Of a stretch of 64,000 bases of DNA, positions 9,337 to 18,622 are shown in pieces (the first letter of the stretch is position 1; the number at the start of each line of letters is the position of its first letter). The DNA comes from Chrysosporum bergii ANA360D. Lineage in GTDB: Bacteria; Cyanobacteriota; Cyanobacteriia; Cyanobacteriales; Nostocaceae. The DNA lies in NCBI RefSeq assembly GCF_029891735.1, contig NZ_JANQDH010000108.1:1-64000 (forward strand). The letters run 5' to 3'. The position numbers and the translations under genes were made by a program. The notes under the pieces are model-generated. The model saw nothing but the letters and a program-made list of their open reading frames with translations, searched no databases and was not told where the DNA came from.

Positions 9337-9777
9337 ATGACCTTTAATGAATTTTCTCCAAGTCAACCAGTTATTTTAGGCTTTGACCCAGGCAAAGATA
9401 AGTGTGGTATAGCAGTTATGGGACTAGATAGACAATTATACTATCATCAAGTGGTGACCGCACAAAAGGCTATCCCCACCATTGAAACACTGCGTCAACA
9501 GTTTCCGGTTTCGTTACTGGTGATGGGTAACCAAACCACAGCTAAACAGTGGAAAAAACAACTGGCGGAAGTATTGGTAGAGCAGGTGAATATTATTCTA
9601 GTGGATGAGCGCTACTCTACTTTAGAGGCACGCGATCGCTATTGGCAGATGTATCCACCCAGAGGGCTAACCAAACTTTTACCACAGGGGATGAGACAGC
9701 CGCCAAGACCCATAGATGACATAGTTGCTCTACTCTTGATTGAAAGATATTTAAATCGCCTAACTACCAATGACTAA
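9337..9777 (+). CDS. RuvC/YqgF-like nuclease-fold protein
   Basis: 146 residues with an RNase H-like fold pattern: first acidic motif ILGFDPGKDKCGIAVM, a second strand with LLVMGN, the conserved VDERYSTLEARDRYW segment and a C-terminal PIDDIVALLLIERYL helix supplying acidic residues. It resembles YqgF/RuvX (pre-16S rRNA nuclease) and the Holliday resolvase superfamily but is a distinct cyanobacterial group, so I give no symbol. Its stop codon overlaps that of the convergent DUF3146 gene. Confidence 0.75.
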   Translation: MTFNEFSPSQPVILGFDPGKDKCGIAVMGLDRQLYYHQVVTAQKAIPTIETLRQQFPVSLLVMGNQTTAKQWKKQLAEVLVEQVNIILVDERYSTLEARDRYWQMYPPRGLTKLLPQGMRQPPRPIDDIVALLLIERYLNRLTTND

Positions 9778-10037
9778 AGTTCAGCCCTAATAGTAAAAGC
9801 ATAATCTCCTCCCGGCTCCAGCTGATAATCCTGTTGTTCCAAAAAACGACCAAGAGGTTCTTTAATCAGCGCCCGACCTTGGGAAGGCTTAACGGAAAGT
9901 TCTCCCCGGCGAAAATGCCATTGGAAATGCCAATGGAAGTTACCTGCACTGACTTCACCCTCAAGAAAGCCGAGTTGCCACGATTGACGGATAATTCTCA
10001 CATGGGCGGTAGTTTCTGGAAGACGTTTAGCACTCAC
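9774..10037 (-). CDS. DUF3146 family protein
   Basis: 87 residues if started at the GTG at 10037 (VSAKRLPETTAHVRI); the frame is open farther upstream to an ATG at 10154, but that would overlap pdxH and add an unconserved-looking tail. The conserved core SWQLGFLEGEVSAGNFHWHFQWHFRRGELSV and LEQQDYQLEPGGDYAF mark the cyanobacterial DUF3146 family, function unknown. Its TAG stop overlaps the TAA of the convergent nuclease-fold gene (shared CTAA at 9774-9777), and it is divergent from pdxH with about 88 bp between starts. Confidence 0.75.
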   Translation of the reverse strand: MSAKRLPETTAHVRIIRQSWQLGFLEGEVSAGNFHWHFQWHFRRGELSVKPSQGRALIKEPLGRFLEQQDYQLEPGGDYAFTIRAEL

Positions 10038-10125
10038 AATTCTTGATTTGACTTGTGGGATATAAGCCCAAAAAAATAGGCTACTTCTCTTATTTACCAA
10101 AATTAACTTAAATATACCAACTGAC

Positions 10126-10767
10126 ATGGACAAAAATGTAGCTGATCTTCGCAAAGATTACACCTTGCAGAGTTTGAGTGAAAGCGATATTAACCCTAAT
10201 CCTGTGATTCAATTTAAAAAATGGTTTGATCAAGCCAATTCAGCCCAACTTCCCGAACCTAATGCCATGACTCTGGCCACTGCTAGACCAGATGGTCAGC
10301 CTTCAGCTAGAATGGTGCTACTCAAAGATTTCGACCACAGGGGCTTTGTTTTTTTCACCAACTACAATAGTAATAAAGGACAAGAACTAGCAGCAAACCC
10401 CCAAGCAGCTTTAGTTTTTTGGTGGGCAGAATTAGAACGCCAAGTCAGAATTGTGGGTACTGTAGAGAAAATTTCCCCACAACAGTCTGATAGCTATTTT
10501 GAAATGCGCCCGCCAAGTAGTCGTTTAGGTGCGTGGGCTTCTAATCAAAGTGAGGTAATTGTTGGGAGGGAGATTTTAGAGCAACAATTGCAGGAGTTTC
10601 AGAGTAAATATGAAAATCAGGAGATTCCTAGACCGCCTCATTGGGGAGGTTATCGAGTGATTCCCACAGCCATTGAGTTTTGGCAAGGTCGCCCCAGTCG
10701 TTTGCACGATCGCTTGCTCTATACTCGCCGGGGTAATCACTGGGAAATTCAGCGTTTATCCCCCTGA
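10126..10767 (+). CDS. pdxH: Pyridoxamine 5'-phosphate oxidase
   Basis: 213 residues, normal length. PdxH oxidises pyridoxamine/pyridoxine phosphate to pyridoxal phosphate using FMN. Visible hallmarks are [22 protein letters not shown] with the FMN-phosphate-binding Arg/Lys, [31 protein letters not shown], the [11 protein letters not shown] motif and the C-terminal [15 protein letters not shown] ... WEIQRLSP. The PLP it makes is used by GcvP and TrpB elsewhere in this window. Divergent from the DUF3146 gene. Confidence 0.97.
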   Translation: MDKNVADLRKDYTLQSLSESDINPNPVIQFKKWFDQANSAQLPEPNAMTLATARPDGQPSARMVLLKDFDHRGFVFFTNYNSNKGQELAANPQAALVFWWAELERQVRIVGTVEKISPQQSDSYFEMRPPSSRLGAWASNQSEVIVGREILEQQLQEFQSKYENQEIPRPPHWGGYRVIPTAIEFWQGRPSRLHDRLLYTRRGNHWEIQRLSP

Positions 10768-11043
10768 GAACTTTTGGATTTCAGATTCAATTTAGCGTCA
10801 ACCAGTAGGTGTTTTATTGATACATAGTAAAAAAGTCTCCCCAACCCTGACTACATCTACATTTTCAGCCCTCATACCTAAAATCAGGTTGACGCAACTC
10901 CCCAAACCCTTGTTATTCAAACTTTTTAGCTTTTTTTTCTATTTTCCTCTTGACAACTCAGTTCCTGAAAAGCTATATTAAGATCAGATTGACGGAACAG
11001 AACCTTGAAAACCAAATATATCAACCCTTCCAGGTGCGGGCGG
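10768..11043 (+). promoter_or_regulatory. CRISPR leader region (probable)
   Basis: 276 bases between pdxH and the first repeat. The part next to the array (about 10,910-11,000) is AT-rich with poly-T tracts (TTTTTTTTCTATTTTCC) followed by TTGACAACTC and CTATATTAAGATC, which could serve as promoter elements. Repeats ending in ATTGAAAC at their 3' side are normally read in this direction, so this is the likely leader. No gene is seen here. Confidence 0.5.
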
Positions 11044-11739
11044 GTCACAATGACACTTAATCCCTATCAGGGATTGAAACGTTGGTGATTCTGACGATGA
11101 CGAAGATGACGAAGAGTCACAATGACACTTAATCCCTATCAGGGATTGAAACGTGCTTGGGATGTGGGGGATGATTGATTAATAATTGAGTCACAATGAC
11201 ACTTAATCCCTATCAGGGATTGAAACGGCTATGGAAGTAAATCGTCGAAACTAGAACACCGGGTCGTCACAATGACACTTAATCCCTATCAGGGATTGAA
11301 ACTAGTACACCTAAACTCAATAAGCTCAGGCATCTCAGTCACAATGACACTTAATCCCTATCAGGGATTGAAACGGTGAGGCTTGGGTATCCATTCCTGG
11401 GAGTACTTTTGTCACAATGACACTTAATCCCTATCAGGGATTGAAACTTGACGCGATCGCCGGTGGAAGCATCTTTGATGATGCTGTCACAATGACACTT
11501 AATCCCTATCAGGGATTGAAACGTTCTAATCCCTATGGGTATTAGATTTGGGCTGAAGTCACAATGACACTTAATCCCTATCAGGGATTGAAACCAGACT
11601 TTAACTTACGCGGCTGGGGAAGCTGAATCGTCACAATGACACTTAATCCCTATCAGGGATTGAAACTCATGCCAGACCAGGGCAATCAACAATACTTCTT
11701 CCGTCACAATGACACTTAATCCCTATCAGGGATTGAAAC
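11044..11739 (+). CRISPR. CRISPR array: 10 identical 37-bp repeats, 9 spacers
   Basis: Repeats start at 11044, 11116, 11190, 11266, 11338, 11411, 11486, 11558, 11630 and 11703. Each is 37 bp, starting GTCACAATGACACTT and ending AGGGATTGAAAC, with an internal 7-bp stem AATCCCT-atc-AGGGATT. All ten copies are identical by eye. Spacers are 35-39 bp. The terminal ATTGAAAC handle is typical of cyanobacterial type I/III arrays. No cas gene occurs within the window, so the effector must be encoded elsewhere. Identical repeats, including the last, suggest an array that is either recent or was recently shortened. Spacer 6 (11448-11485) contains the HIP1 octamer GCGATCGC. Confidence 0.98.
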
Positions 11740-11828
11740 CATAGATTATGTGGAATATGCTAATTTAAGATTTCAGTCTTAACCAAAATCTTAAATAAAT
11801 CTAAAATTACTGCACTTTGCCCTAGGGC

Positions 11829-12731
11829 TTAATCTGTAACTGGTACTTCTGTATCAGGTGGAAACTGGACTCTAGGATCTGGCATAAAACTATATCTGAG
11901 GTAAATTCCTCCCCAGATGAACAGGATAATTAACAAACCACCAATACCTAGGGGATTAGGTAACCAAAAAACAACCTCTATGTGATTTAATTCTCCTGGT
12001 ATAAGCTGCCATACTAATTGTTTCCCTTTTTTCTGGGGTTTGATGGCTGTTTCCGTTGGTTGGATATTTTTAGCCCCCCAAGGAGTGTTTAAGCTAAATT
12101 TTAAATTGAGAATTGATTGAGTGTCAGATAAGACGTTACCTCTACTGGCAATTAAAGAGAGCGATCGCAAGTCTAAATCATAAATTAGTCGGTTTTTAAC
12201 TAAAAACACAAAATTCTTCTGATCTATAAGTATGTTAGATGCAATTCTCGGAGAGTTTGCTTCAGATATTTGGTTTGTAAACTTAGTTGTTTCATTGGTA
12301 CGATAGTTAAAGAAACTGTTGAATTTCTCCTGCAACTCTTGACCATTACTGAAAGGTATTTTCACAATAATTTCTGCTGGTGAAATACGTTGTGTATGAC
12401 CTTCTAGTTTGCCGGCGCGGCGTTCAATGCTATGTAACCACTCATATACAGAATCACCACTAAAGCTAGTGAGTCTTTCCCCCAACTTTATATGCTGTAC
12501 TATTTCGCCACGGTTTGAGTTACTAAAGTTCAGTCCTGCATCATATTCAACACAACCAGTTAGCAGCAGCGATGTTAACAGTACCAGCCACAAAATAGGA
12601 TTTTTTATAGGCAAGAAGCCCTTGATGAGATTTTGACTAATTAGCTTTAGGAATATAGCCATTTTAATCAGCACAAAGCCCAATGATCTGATTAATTTTA
12701 GGAAAATCTTGCTGAAAATAGAATAATTCAT
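11829..12731 (-). CDS. DUF3153 lipoprotein
   Basis: 300 residues from the upstream ATG; the signal peptide ends in a lipobox LLLTGC with the lipid-acceptor Cys at residue 60, so the true start is probably one of the internal Met codons (for example Met24), giving a normal-length signal. The mature part is a beta-rich domain (VEYDAGLNFSNSNRGEIVQHIKLGERLT, with WLPNPLGIGG near the end) and one C-terminal transmembrane segment (about 265-280). This matches the cyanobacterial DUF3153 family; function unknown. Confidence 0.75.
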   Translation of the reverse strand: MNYSIFSKIFLKLIRSLGFVLIKMAIFLKLISQNLIKGFLPIKNPILWLVLLTSLLLTGCVEYDAGLNFSNSNRGEIVQHIKLGERLTSFSGDSVYEWLHSIERRAGKLEGHTQRISPAEIIVKIPFSNGQELQEKFNSFFNYRTNETTKFTNQISEANSPRIASNILIDQKNFVFLVKNRLIYDLDLRSLSLIASRGNVLSDTQSILNLKFSLNTPWGAKNIQPTETAIKPQKKGKQLVWQLIPGELNHIEVVFWLPNPLGIGGLLIILFIWGGIYLRYSFMPDPRVQFPPDTEVPVTD

Positions 12732-12962
12732 TTACATATCTCCCAAAAGACCTATTTATTTTAGCTAATCTTGACCGCTACTGGTTATATATGATGTTTT
12801 GGGCGTACTGACTCAATTACCAAATAAATCAACAACCCTCCTCTATTATTTCGCTAATGCTCGATATATGTGGGAGGGTGTTTTGCTGCGCTCCCGCAAT
12901 TCCTATCAACACTAACCCAGAGTAAGTTCGGTGTGAGTATCCTTGCGGGAACAGATAAATTC

Positions 12963-13262
<300 letters not shown>

Positions 13263-13577
13263 TTAGTGATCCTCTCTTGTTCAAACGGCAGTGTAAGCTA
13301 TCAGTCAAGCAAACTATGGGGCGTAAATTATGAGATTAGCCCCCAGTTTTAAATTGCTTCAATTCTGATACTACGGGAAAAATTACAGGTTTTAACTGGA
13401 AATTGTTTCCGATTAGTAATAAAATTGATTTATTCCAAAATGATAAGTTTAACTTATATATAACCTTTCTTAAACACGTGAGATACAACAGATGATTGGA
13501 TTTAGCAGTACAAACAGCTGATGATGGAATATACCATGCACCAATTTTACAACATGAACACGTTGATGATGTATATG
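13263..13577. other. Promoter region of the second ferredoxin copy
   Basis: The first 60 bases (CCTCTCTTGTTCAAACGGCA and following) match the region upstream of the other ferredoxin gene almost base for base; similarity continues patchily for about 220 bp (TTCTGATACTACGG, ATAAGTTTAACTTATATA). The rest, 13,480-13,577, shows nothing recognisable. Confidence 0.6.
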
Positions 13578-13607
13578 AAAAAAGCTAAGGAATTAATCAC
13601 CTTAGCT
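13578..13607 (-). terminator. Intrinsic terminator of the petF-type gene
   Basis: AGCTAAGG (13583-13590) pairs with CCTTAGCT (13600-13607) across a 9-nt loop, and on the minus strand the stem is followed by a run of six T (A-run 13578-13583 on the + strand). It lies about 105 bp past the stop of the ferredoxin at 13712-14011 and would isolate it from the downstream paralogue. Confidence 0.75.
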
Positions 13608-13711
13608 AAACTACCTAAGTAAAGTATTAAAAGTGTAACAAATCAAACTTTTACAATGCTAAGATCCAGCCTGAAGGCAAAACCAGAGTGTTTGTGGGGA
13701 CAAGTGAACTT

Positions 13712-14011
<300 letters not shown>

Positions 14012-14081
14012 TTAGTAATCCTCTCTTGTTCAAACGGCAGTATAAGCTATCAGTCAAGCAAACTATAGGCCTTGGTGTATG

Positions 14082-14133
14082 AGTTTAGTCGCCAGTTTTT
14101 AGTTGCCAGTTTAGTCGCCAGTTTTTAGTTGCC
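14082..14133. repeat. Perfect 26-bp tandem duplication
   Basis: The unit beginning AGTTTAGTCGCCAGTTTTT occurs twice in perfect tandem (14082-14107 and 14108-14133). The corresponding place upstream of the other ferredoxin has one diverged copy, so this is a recent local duplication within the petF 5' region. Confidence 0.9.
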
Positions 14134-14293
14134 TCAATTCTGATACTACGGTAAAAATTACCAGTTGGAACCGGAAATTATTTCTCATTAGTAATGAATT
14201 TGAGTTATGCAAAAATTATAAGTTTATCTTATATAGTGCAGTCAAAAGACAATCCACAAGGGGCGCGGTTTTGCTCTAATGTTGTATGAAAAA

Positions 14294-14380
14294 GACTTTT
14301 CGCACTCCAGAAACTGAAGTTAGAGTATAGATCATCTCTGAACCCAGAATTGGGCAGATTCTATCAAGTGCGAGAAAGTC
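14294..14380 (+). ncRNA. Possible structured leader of bvdR
   Basis: GACTTTTCGCACT (14294-14306) pairs with AGTGCGAGAAAGTC (14367-14380) with one bulged base, closing a 60-nt interior that holds a small CCCA-gaat-TGGG hairpin. It ends 37 bp before the bvdR start. It could be a structured 5' leader or a separate small RNA; it matches no riboswitch class that I recognise. Confidence 0.3.
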
Positions 14381-14417
14381 AAAAACAAAACTTGTGATGA
14401 TCATGTATAATATAGAG

Positions 14418-15422
14418 ATGAGTTTAAGAACAGGAAAAGTGCGTGTAGGCTTGGTTGGTACTGGATATGCCGCAAAGTCACGCGCTGACGCGTTGCTGGC
14501 TGATAATCGCACCGACCTAGTGGCTATCGTTGGTCATCAGCCAGAAACCACAGCAAAATTTGCCAAGGAATACCAAACAGAAGCGTTAAGTTCTTGGCAA
14601 AATTTAGTAGAGCGGCAAGATATTGACTTGGTGGTGATTTCTACCATTAATCGCGATCATGGTGCGATCGCTCGTGGGGCAATATTACAGGGAAAACACG
14701 TAATTGTCGAGTATCCCTTGTCTGTGGATGCAACCGAAGCTGAGGAACTAATAACTTTAGCCAAGAACCAAAATAAACTCTTGCACGTTGAACACATCGA
14801 ACTGTTAGGCGGATTACATCAGGCTTTGAAGCAAAACTTAACCCTAGTTGGCGATATTTTTTATGTTCGTTACAGCACCATCAACCCCCAACATCCCGCT
14901 CCCCGCAAATGGACTTATAGCCATGAAATGTTTGGTTTTCCTTTAATTGGGGCGTTGTCGCGATTACATCGCCTCACTGATTTATTTGGTCAAGTTTTTT
15001 CAGTTAACTGTCATCAGCGATACTGGGAAACAGAACAGGATTACTATCAAACCTGTTTTTGTATTAGTCAACTGTGCTTTGATAATGGAGTTTTAGCACA
15101 AGTAGTTTACGGCAAAGGGGAAACCCTTTGGCAACCAGAACGGAAATTTGAGATTCACGGAGAAAAGGGTGGTTTAATTTTTGATGGCGACACAGGAGTT
15201 TTAGTCCAGTCGGGGGAAACAACTCCCATAGAAGTTGGGACTCGTCGGGGTTTATTTGCTAAAGATACAACTATGGTGTTAGATCATATTTTTAATGGCA
15301 CTCCTTTGTACGTCACCCCAGAGTCAAGTTTATATACTCTTAAAGTGGCCGATGCTGCCCACAGAGCAGCACAAACTGGTTTAACTATATTTATGAAAGA
15401 TTTTGGTAGCGAAAATTTATGA
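14418..15422 (+). CDS. bvdR: Biliverdin reductase (Gfo/Idh/MocA family)
   Basis: 334 residues from the ATG at 14418 (MSLRTGKVRVGLVGTGYAA). N-terminal Rossmann domain with GLVGTGYAAKSRA, then the EYPLSV and LLHVEHIELLGG segments and the C-terminal sheet domain with RYSTINPQHPAPRKWTY and FGFPLIGALSR. These segments match the Synechocystis biliverdin reductase closely, so I assign reduction of biliverdin to bilirubin with NAD(P)H rather than a sugar dehydrogenase role. Its stop overlaps the map start (ATGA), so the two are translationally coupled. Confidence 0.85.
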   Translation: MSLRTGKVRVGLVGTGYAAKSRADALLADNRTDLVAIVGHQPETTAKFAKEYQTEALSSWQNLVERQDIDLVVISTINRDHGAIARGAILQGKHVIVEYPLSVDATEAEELITLAKNQNKLLHVEHIELLGGLHQALKQNLTLVGDIFYVRYSTINPQHPAPRKWTYSHEMFGFPLIGALSRLHRLTDLFGQVFSVNCHQRYWETEQDYYQTCFCISQLCFDNGVLAQVVYGKGETLWQPERKFEIHGEKGGLIFDGDTGVLVQSGETTPIEVGTRRGLFAKDTTMVLDHIFNGTPLYVTPESSLYTLKVADAAHRAAQTGLTIFMKDFGSENL

Positions 15423-16180
15423 AAACGGAAACAATTGTCATTTTATCCACACGAGAAATTGAGAAAATGCGTCAAGCAGGACGCTTGGCGGCTGAACTTC
15501 TACACCACTTAGAACCCATGGTCAAGCCGGGAGTTACAACTCTGGAAATCAATGATGAAGCTGAACGTTGGACACAAGCCCACGGTGCTAAAAGCGCTCC
15601 TTTAGGTTACAAAGGCTATCCTAAGTCAATTTGTACCAGCGTTAATGAGGTAGTCTGTCATGGTATTCCTAATGCAAAGCAGATTCTCAAAGATGGGGAT
15701 ATTATCAATATTGATGTCACATTGATTGTTGATGGCTACCACGGGGATACATCCAAAACATTTTTTGTTGGTGATCCTTCCCCAGAAGCCCGCAGACTGG
15801 TGGAAGTAACCGAAGAATGTCGCCGCTTGGGTATTGCTGAAGTTAAGCCTGGAGCCAAAATTGGCGATATTGGGGCTGCTATTCAAGAATATGCCGAAGC
15901 ACAAGGTTTTTCTGTGGTGCGAGACTTTGTAGGACACGGGATTAGTAATATTTTCCACACTGCCCCAGATATTCCCCATTATGGCACACGTGGTAAAGGC
16001 AAACGTCTTAGACCGGGAATGGTTTTCACCATTGAGCCGATGATTAACGCCGGTACTTGGGAAGTTGAGGTACTCAGTGATGGCTGGACGGCTGTAACTC
16101 GCGATCGCCGACTTTCAGCCCAATTTGAGCATACCTTAGCCGTCACGGAAACAGGGGTAGAAATTCTTACCCAAGTGTAG
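15419..16180 (+). CDS. map: Methionine aminopeptidase, type I
   Basis: 253 residues. Removes the initiator methionine from nascent proteins. The dinuclear-metal ligands are seen in NIDVTLIVDGYHGDTSKTF (two Asp), GHGISNIFHTAP (His), IEPM (Glu) and the C-terminal AQFEHTLAVTE (Glu). Length is that of the short type I enzyme, with no zinc-finger extension. Overlaps bvdR by four bases (ATGA). Cyanobacteria usually carry more than one map gene; this may be one of several. Confidence 0.95.
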   Translation: MKTETIVILSTREIEKMRQAGRLAAELLHHLEPMVKPGVTTLEINDEAERWTQAHGAKSAPLGYKGYPKSICTSVNEVVCHGIPNAKQILKDGDIINIDVTLIVDGYHGDTSKTFFVGDPSPEARRLVEVTEECRRLGIAEVKPGAKIGDIGAAIQEYAEAQGFSVVRDFVGHGISNIFHTAPDIPHYGTRGKGKRLRPGMVFTIEPMINAGTWEVEVLSDGWTAVTRDRRLSAQFEHTLAVTETGVEILTQV

Positions 16181-16241
16181 GTATTAAATCAGGTATTATT
16201 CCTCTAGTTGATTAATCCAAAATCCAAAATCTCAAATTGAT

Positions 16242-17579
16242 TCAGCGGCCTAACTTATTGGGGATTCCCTCACAACCACCGGGAATAGTAGCTCTAGTTT
16301 TTTCTCCACCCCAAGCACAACAATACTGACGGTTTATTTCCGATAGGCGCTGTACATTAGTAAAATCAGCATTTTCTACAACAGCGCCAGTGCATTCCCC
16401 AGTTTCATAATTTGGGGCTGCACTACGACTGCGGGGTGATGCTAATGCGACTGAACCATAAAAAAAACGAGTCCCATTTAAATCAGCACCACTGATATTA
16501 GCATTGTATAAGATAGTGCGGGCAAAATTAGTTTTTACTAAGTCACAATTGCTGAGATTAGCACGAACAAGATTAGCTTCACTCAAATCAGTCCAGCGCA
16601 AATCATTATGGGAAAGATCAGCTGCGGCTAACATTACACCCAAGTCAATCACCCGTAAACCTTCTAAACGGTCCTCTTCGTAACCCCCCATACCATCGAG
16701 AATAGCTCTACCCAAGCGGCGATCGCGTTTGAGGGGAGTTAGTAATTTAGATCGGGAAAGAAAGCGAATAATTTTCGCCTTACCACTACCATCTACACTG
16801 CTAAATATAGCAGCTGTGCGTCCCTCCGCAATGGCGCGTTCTTGCGGCCAATCCTCTAATAATCCCTCCTCATCTAATACCAAATCTGAGATACCTTGGA
16901 AATAAGAATCTATTGTTTGCTGCTGAGTAATAAGATTTTGCTGAACCGTGAGTAGGTTTTGTTGAATTGTCAAGTCTTTGGAAATGACATATTGTCGCCA
17001 TGCTACATAAACGGCAATAATGGCAATGAGAATTTGCCCCAAAGCACCAAACCATTCTGCTAAAGTCCCGGAAACTTCCCAGTTAATTTGCCTTCCCCAA
17101 ATTACCAAGCGGTAGCCTAAGCCAGTAAACTTGAATAAACCAATAATCCCCACCATTAGCCCCACAAAAGCCACCAATAGGGTTTTATCTTGGGATGACA
17201 ACCACTTTTGCACCACATATTCCCACCATGGCCATAACATAGTCACCGATAGACCCAGGGTAATCACTGTTCCCACTATGCCCATGAACCAATTATTGAT
17301 CACCAGCGCCACAAAAGTAATGGCGATGGCTAGTAAGGTAAACAGTAATGCTCTGGGCTTGACAGTGAATTGACTAATGGTGTACTTTTTGATGTAGGAA
17401 TGGGCTTGTTGTAGGGCATGGGTATTTTGGGGAGACTGTAAAGACGCAAGTTCTGCTAACTTTTGTTGTGCTGCTAGTGCATCTGAGCTTAAGTGATTGT
17501 CACCCGTACCACTGTCAAAATCATCTGGGGGTAAAGGTTCTGAGTTTGGTAAATTGGATGTGTTAGAATCATTCATCAT
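16242..17579 (-). CDS. Membrane protein with pentapeptide repeats
   Basis: 445 residues. A polar N-terminus rich in Asp/Ser (1-60), at least four hydrophobic segments (about 77-95, 100-120, 135-155, 180-197), a Gln-rich coiled stretch, and a C-terminal block of pentapeptide repeats of the A(D/N)LxX type (AADLSHNDLRWTDLSEANLVRANLS onward, about 315-375), ending in a Cys-containing tail (RQYCCAWGGEKTR). Pentapeptide repeats form a right-handed beta helix used for protein contacts. Similar membrane/pentapeptide proteins are common in cyanobacteria; no function is known to me. Confidence 0.75.
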   Translation of the reverse strand: MMNDSNTSNLPNSEPLPPDDFDSGTGDNHLSSDALAAQQKLAELASLQSPQNTHALQQAHSYIKKYTISQFTVKPRALLFTLLAIAITFVALVINNWFMGIVGTVITLGLSVTMLWPWWEYVVQKWLSSQDKTLLVAFVGLMVGIIGLFKFTGLGYRLVIWGRQINWEVSGTLAEWFGALGQILIAIIAVYVAWRQYVISKDLTIQQNLLTVQQNLITQQQTIDSYFQGISDLVLDEEGLLEDWPQERAIAEGRTAAIFSSVDGSGKAKIIRFLSRSKLLTPLKRDRRLGRAILDGMGGYEEDRLEGLRVIDLGVMLAAADLSHNDLRWTDLSEANLVRANLSNCDLVKTNFARTILYNANISGADLNGTRFFYGSVALASPRSRSAAPNYETGECTGAVVENADFTNVQRLSEINRQYCCAWGGEKTRATIPGGCEGIPNKLGR

Positions 17580-17841
17580 GTTTAATATTTTGATCCAAAA
17601 GGTTCATATTTGTTATACATAAATTTCTTACTTACAGTCAGTACCAGATTATCCATCACCAGTTAGCCATATAGTTAAAAACTCACTGCACATCTGGCAG
17701 TTATGGATGAAACATTCATAAATTAGCAGAGTTAATGTCTAAAATCAGAAAAAATCAATGCAAAAACTGAGTGTCTTTTTTGGTAATATTATATGAATCG
17801 TGAATATTTGTATATTGTTGTGTTAATTGTGTAGGTATAGC

Positions 17842-18585
17842 ATGGTTTTCTGGCGTTGCTTAATTGCCCCTAGTGTGATTATATTCTTCACATTTGGCTG
17901 CGGTGATGGGACAAGATCATCAACCAAATATGCTACCCAAGTAGTACAAGAATTTAATGTCTCCCAACTACTGACAGAAGCTCAGGATAGCGAAAAAGCC
18001 CAAAACTTATTTGACCACGCTAATGGTTTACTGGATAGCCAAAGGTATCAAGATGCTATTCAACTATATGACCAAGCCATTGCACTGCAACCAAAAAACC
18101 CTGATATTTGGATCAATCGTGGCAATGCTTTGATAGGATTAAAAAAATATCAAGCAGCACTGGTAGCATATAATAAAGCCATTGCACTGGAACCAAAGAA
18201 AGATGAAGCTTGGTATAATCGGGGTAATGCTTTGATAGGACTACAGCAATATCAAGCAGCCCTAGAAGCATATAATAAAGCCATTGCACTGCAACCCAAT
18301 AAACATGAAGCATGGATTAACCGAGGAATTGTCCTGACCAAAATGCAAAAATATTCAGCAGCATTAGAATCTTATGATCAGGCGATCGCCATTCAGCCCA
18401 AAAAGCATCAAGCCTATTATAATAAAGCTTGTACCTATGCCTTACAAGCTAATGTTGAACTAGCTGTTGAAAACCTGGAAAAAGCCATAAAACTTATTCC
18501 TGGCAAGTATGAAAAGTTAGCCAAAACTGACCCAGATTTTTATAAAGTGCGTCAGCATCAACAGTTTAAACAAATTATTCAATAA
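17842..18585 (+). CDS. TPR-repeat lipoprotein
   Basis: 247 residues from the ATG at 17842; a TTG 15 bases earlier is less likely. The signal peptide ends in FTFGC, a plausible lipobox (Cys at about residue 20). At least four tetratricopeptide repeats follow (WINRGNALIGLKKYQAALVAYNKAIALEP pattern, 34 residues each). Repeats 2 and 3 are almost identical at the DNA level, which points to recent internal duplication. TPR proteins act as interaction scaffolds; the partner is unknown. Confidence 0.75.
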   Translation: MVFWRCLIAPSVIIFFTFGCGDGTRSSTKYATQVVQEFNVSQLLTEAQDSEKAQNLFDHANGLLDSQRYQDAIQLYDQAIALQPKNPDIWINRGNALIGLKKYQAALVAYNKAIALEPKKDEAWYNRGNALIGLQQYQAALEAYNKAIALQPNKHEAWINRGIVLTKMQKYSAALESYDQAIAIQPKKHQAYYNKACTYALQANVELAVENLEKAIKLIPGKYEKLAKTDPDFYKVRQHQQFKQIIQ

Positions 18586-18622
18586 AATGAATACACATTA
18601 CGCCATACTCCGCCAATGAAAA

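Larger units (their letters stand above)
14012..14417. other. Divergent petF / bvdR intergenic region
   Basis: 406 bases. The left 220 bp are the duplicated ferredoxin promoter/5' region, here carrying an extra 26-bp tandem duplication (14082-14133). The right part holds a long inverted repeat (14294-14380) just before bvdR. No gene seen. Confidence 0.6.

Noticed and set aside
11044-11739. Array as a general tandem repeat rather than CRISPR
   Set aside because: Unique 35-39-bp spacers, identical 37-bp palindromic repeats and the ATTGAAAC end are decisive for CRISPR.
12892-12949. Long-range inverted repeat TCCCGCAA / TTGCGGGA downstream of the second ferredoxin gene as terminator
   Set aside because: The loop exceeds 40 nt and no T-run follows on the minus strand.
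15626-15979. 117-codon minus-strand ORF in map
   Set aside because: Shadow of a well-supported gene on the other strand.
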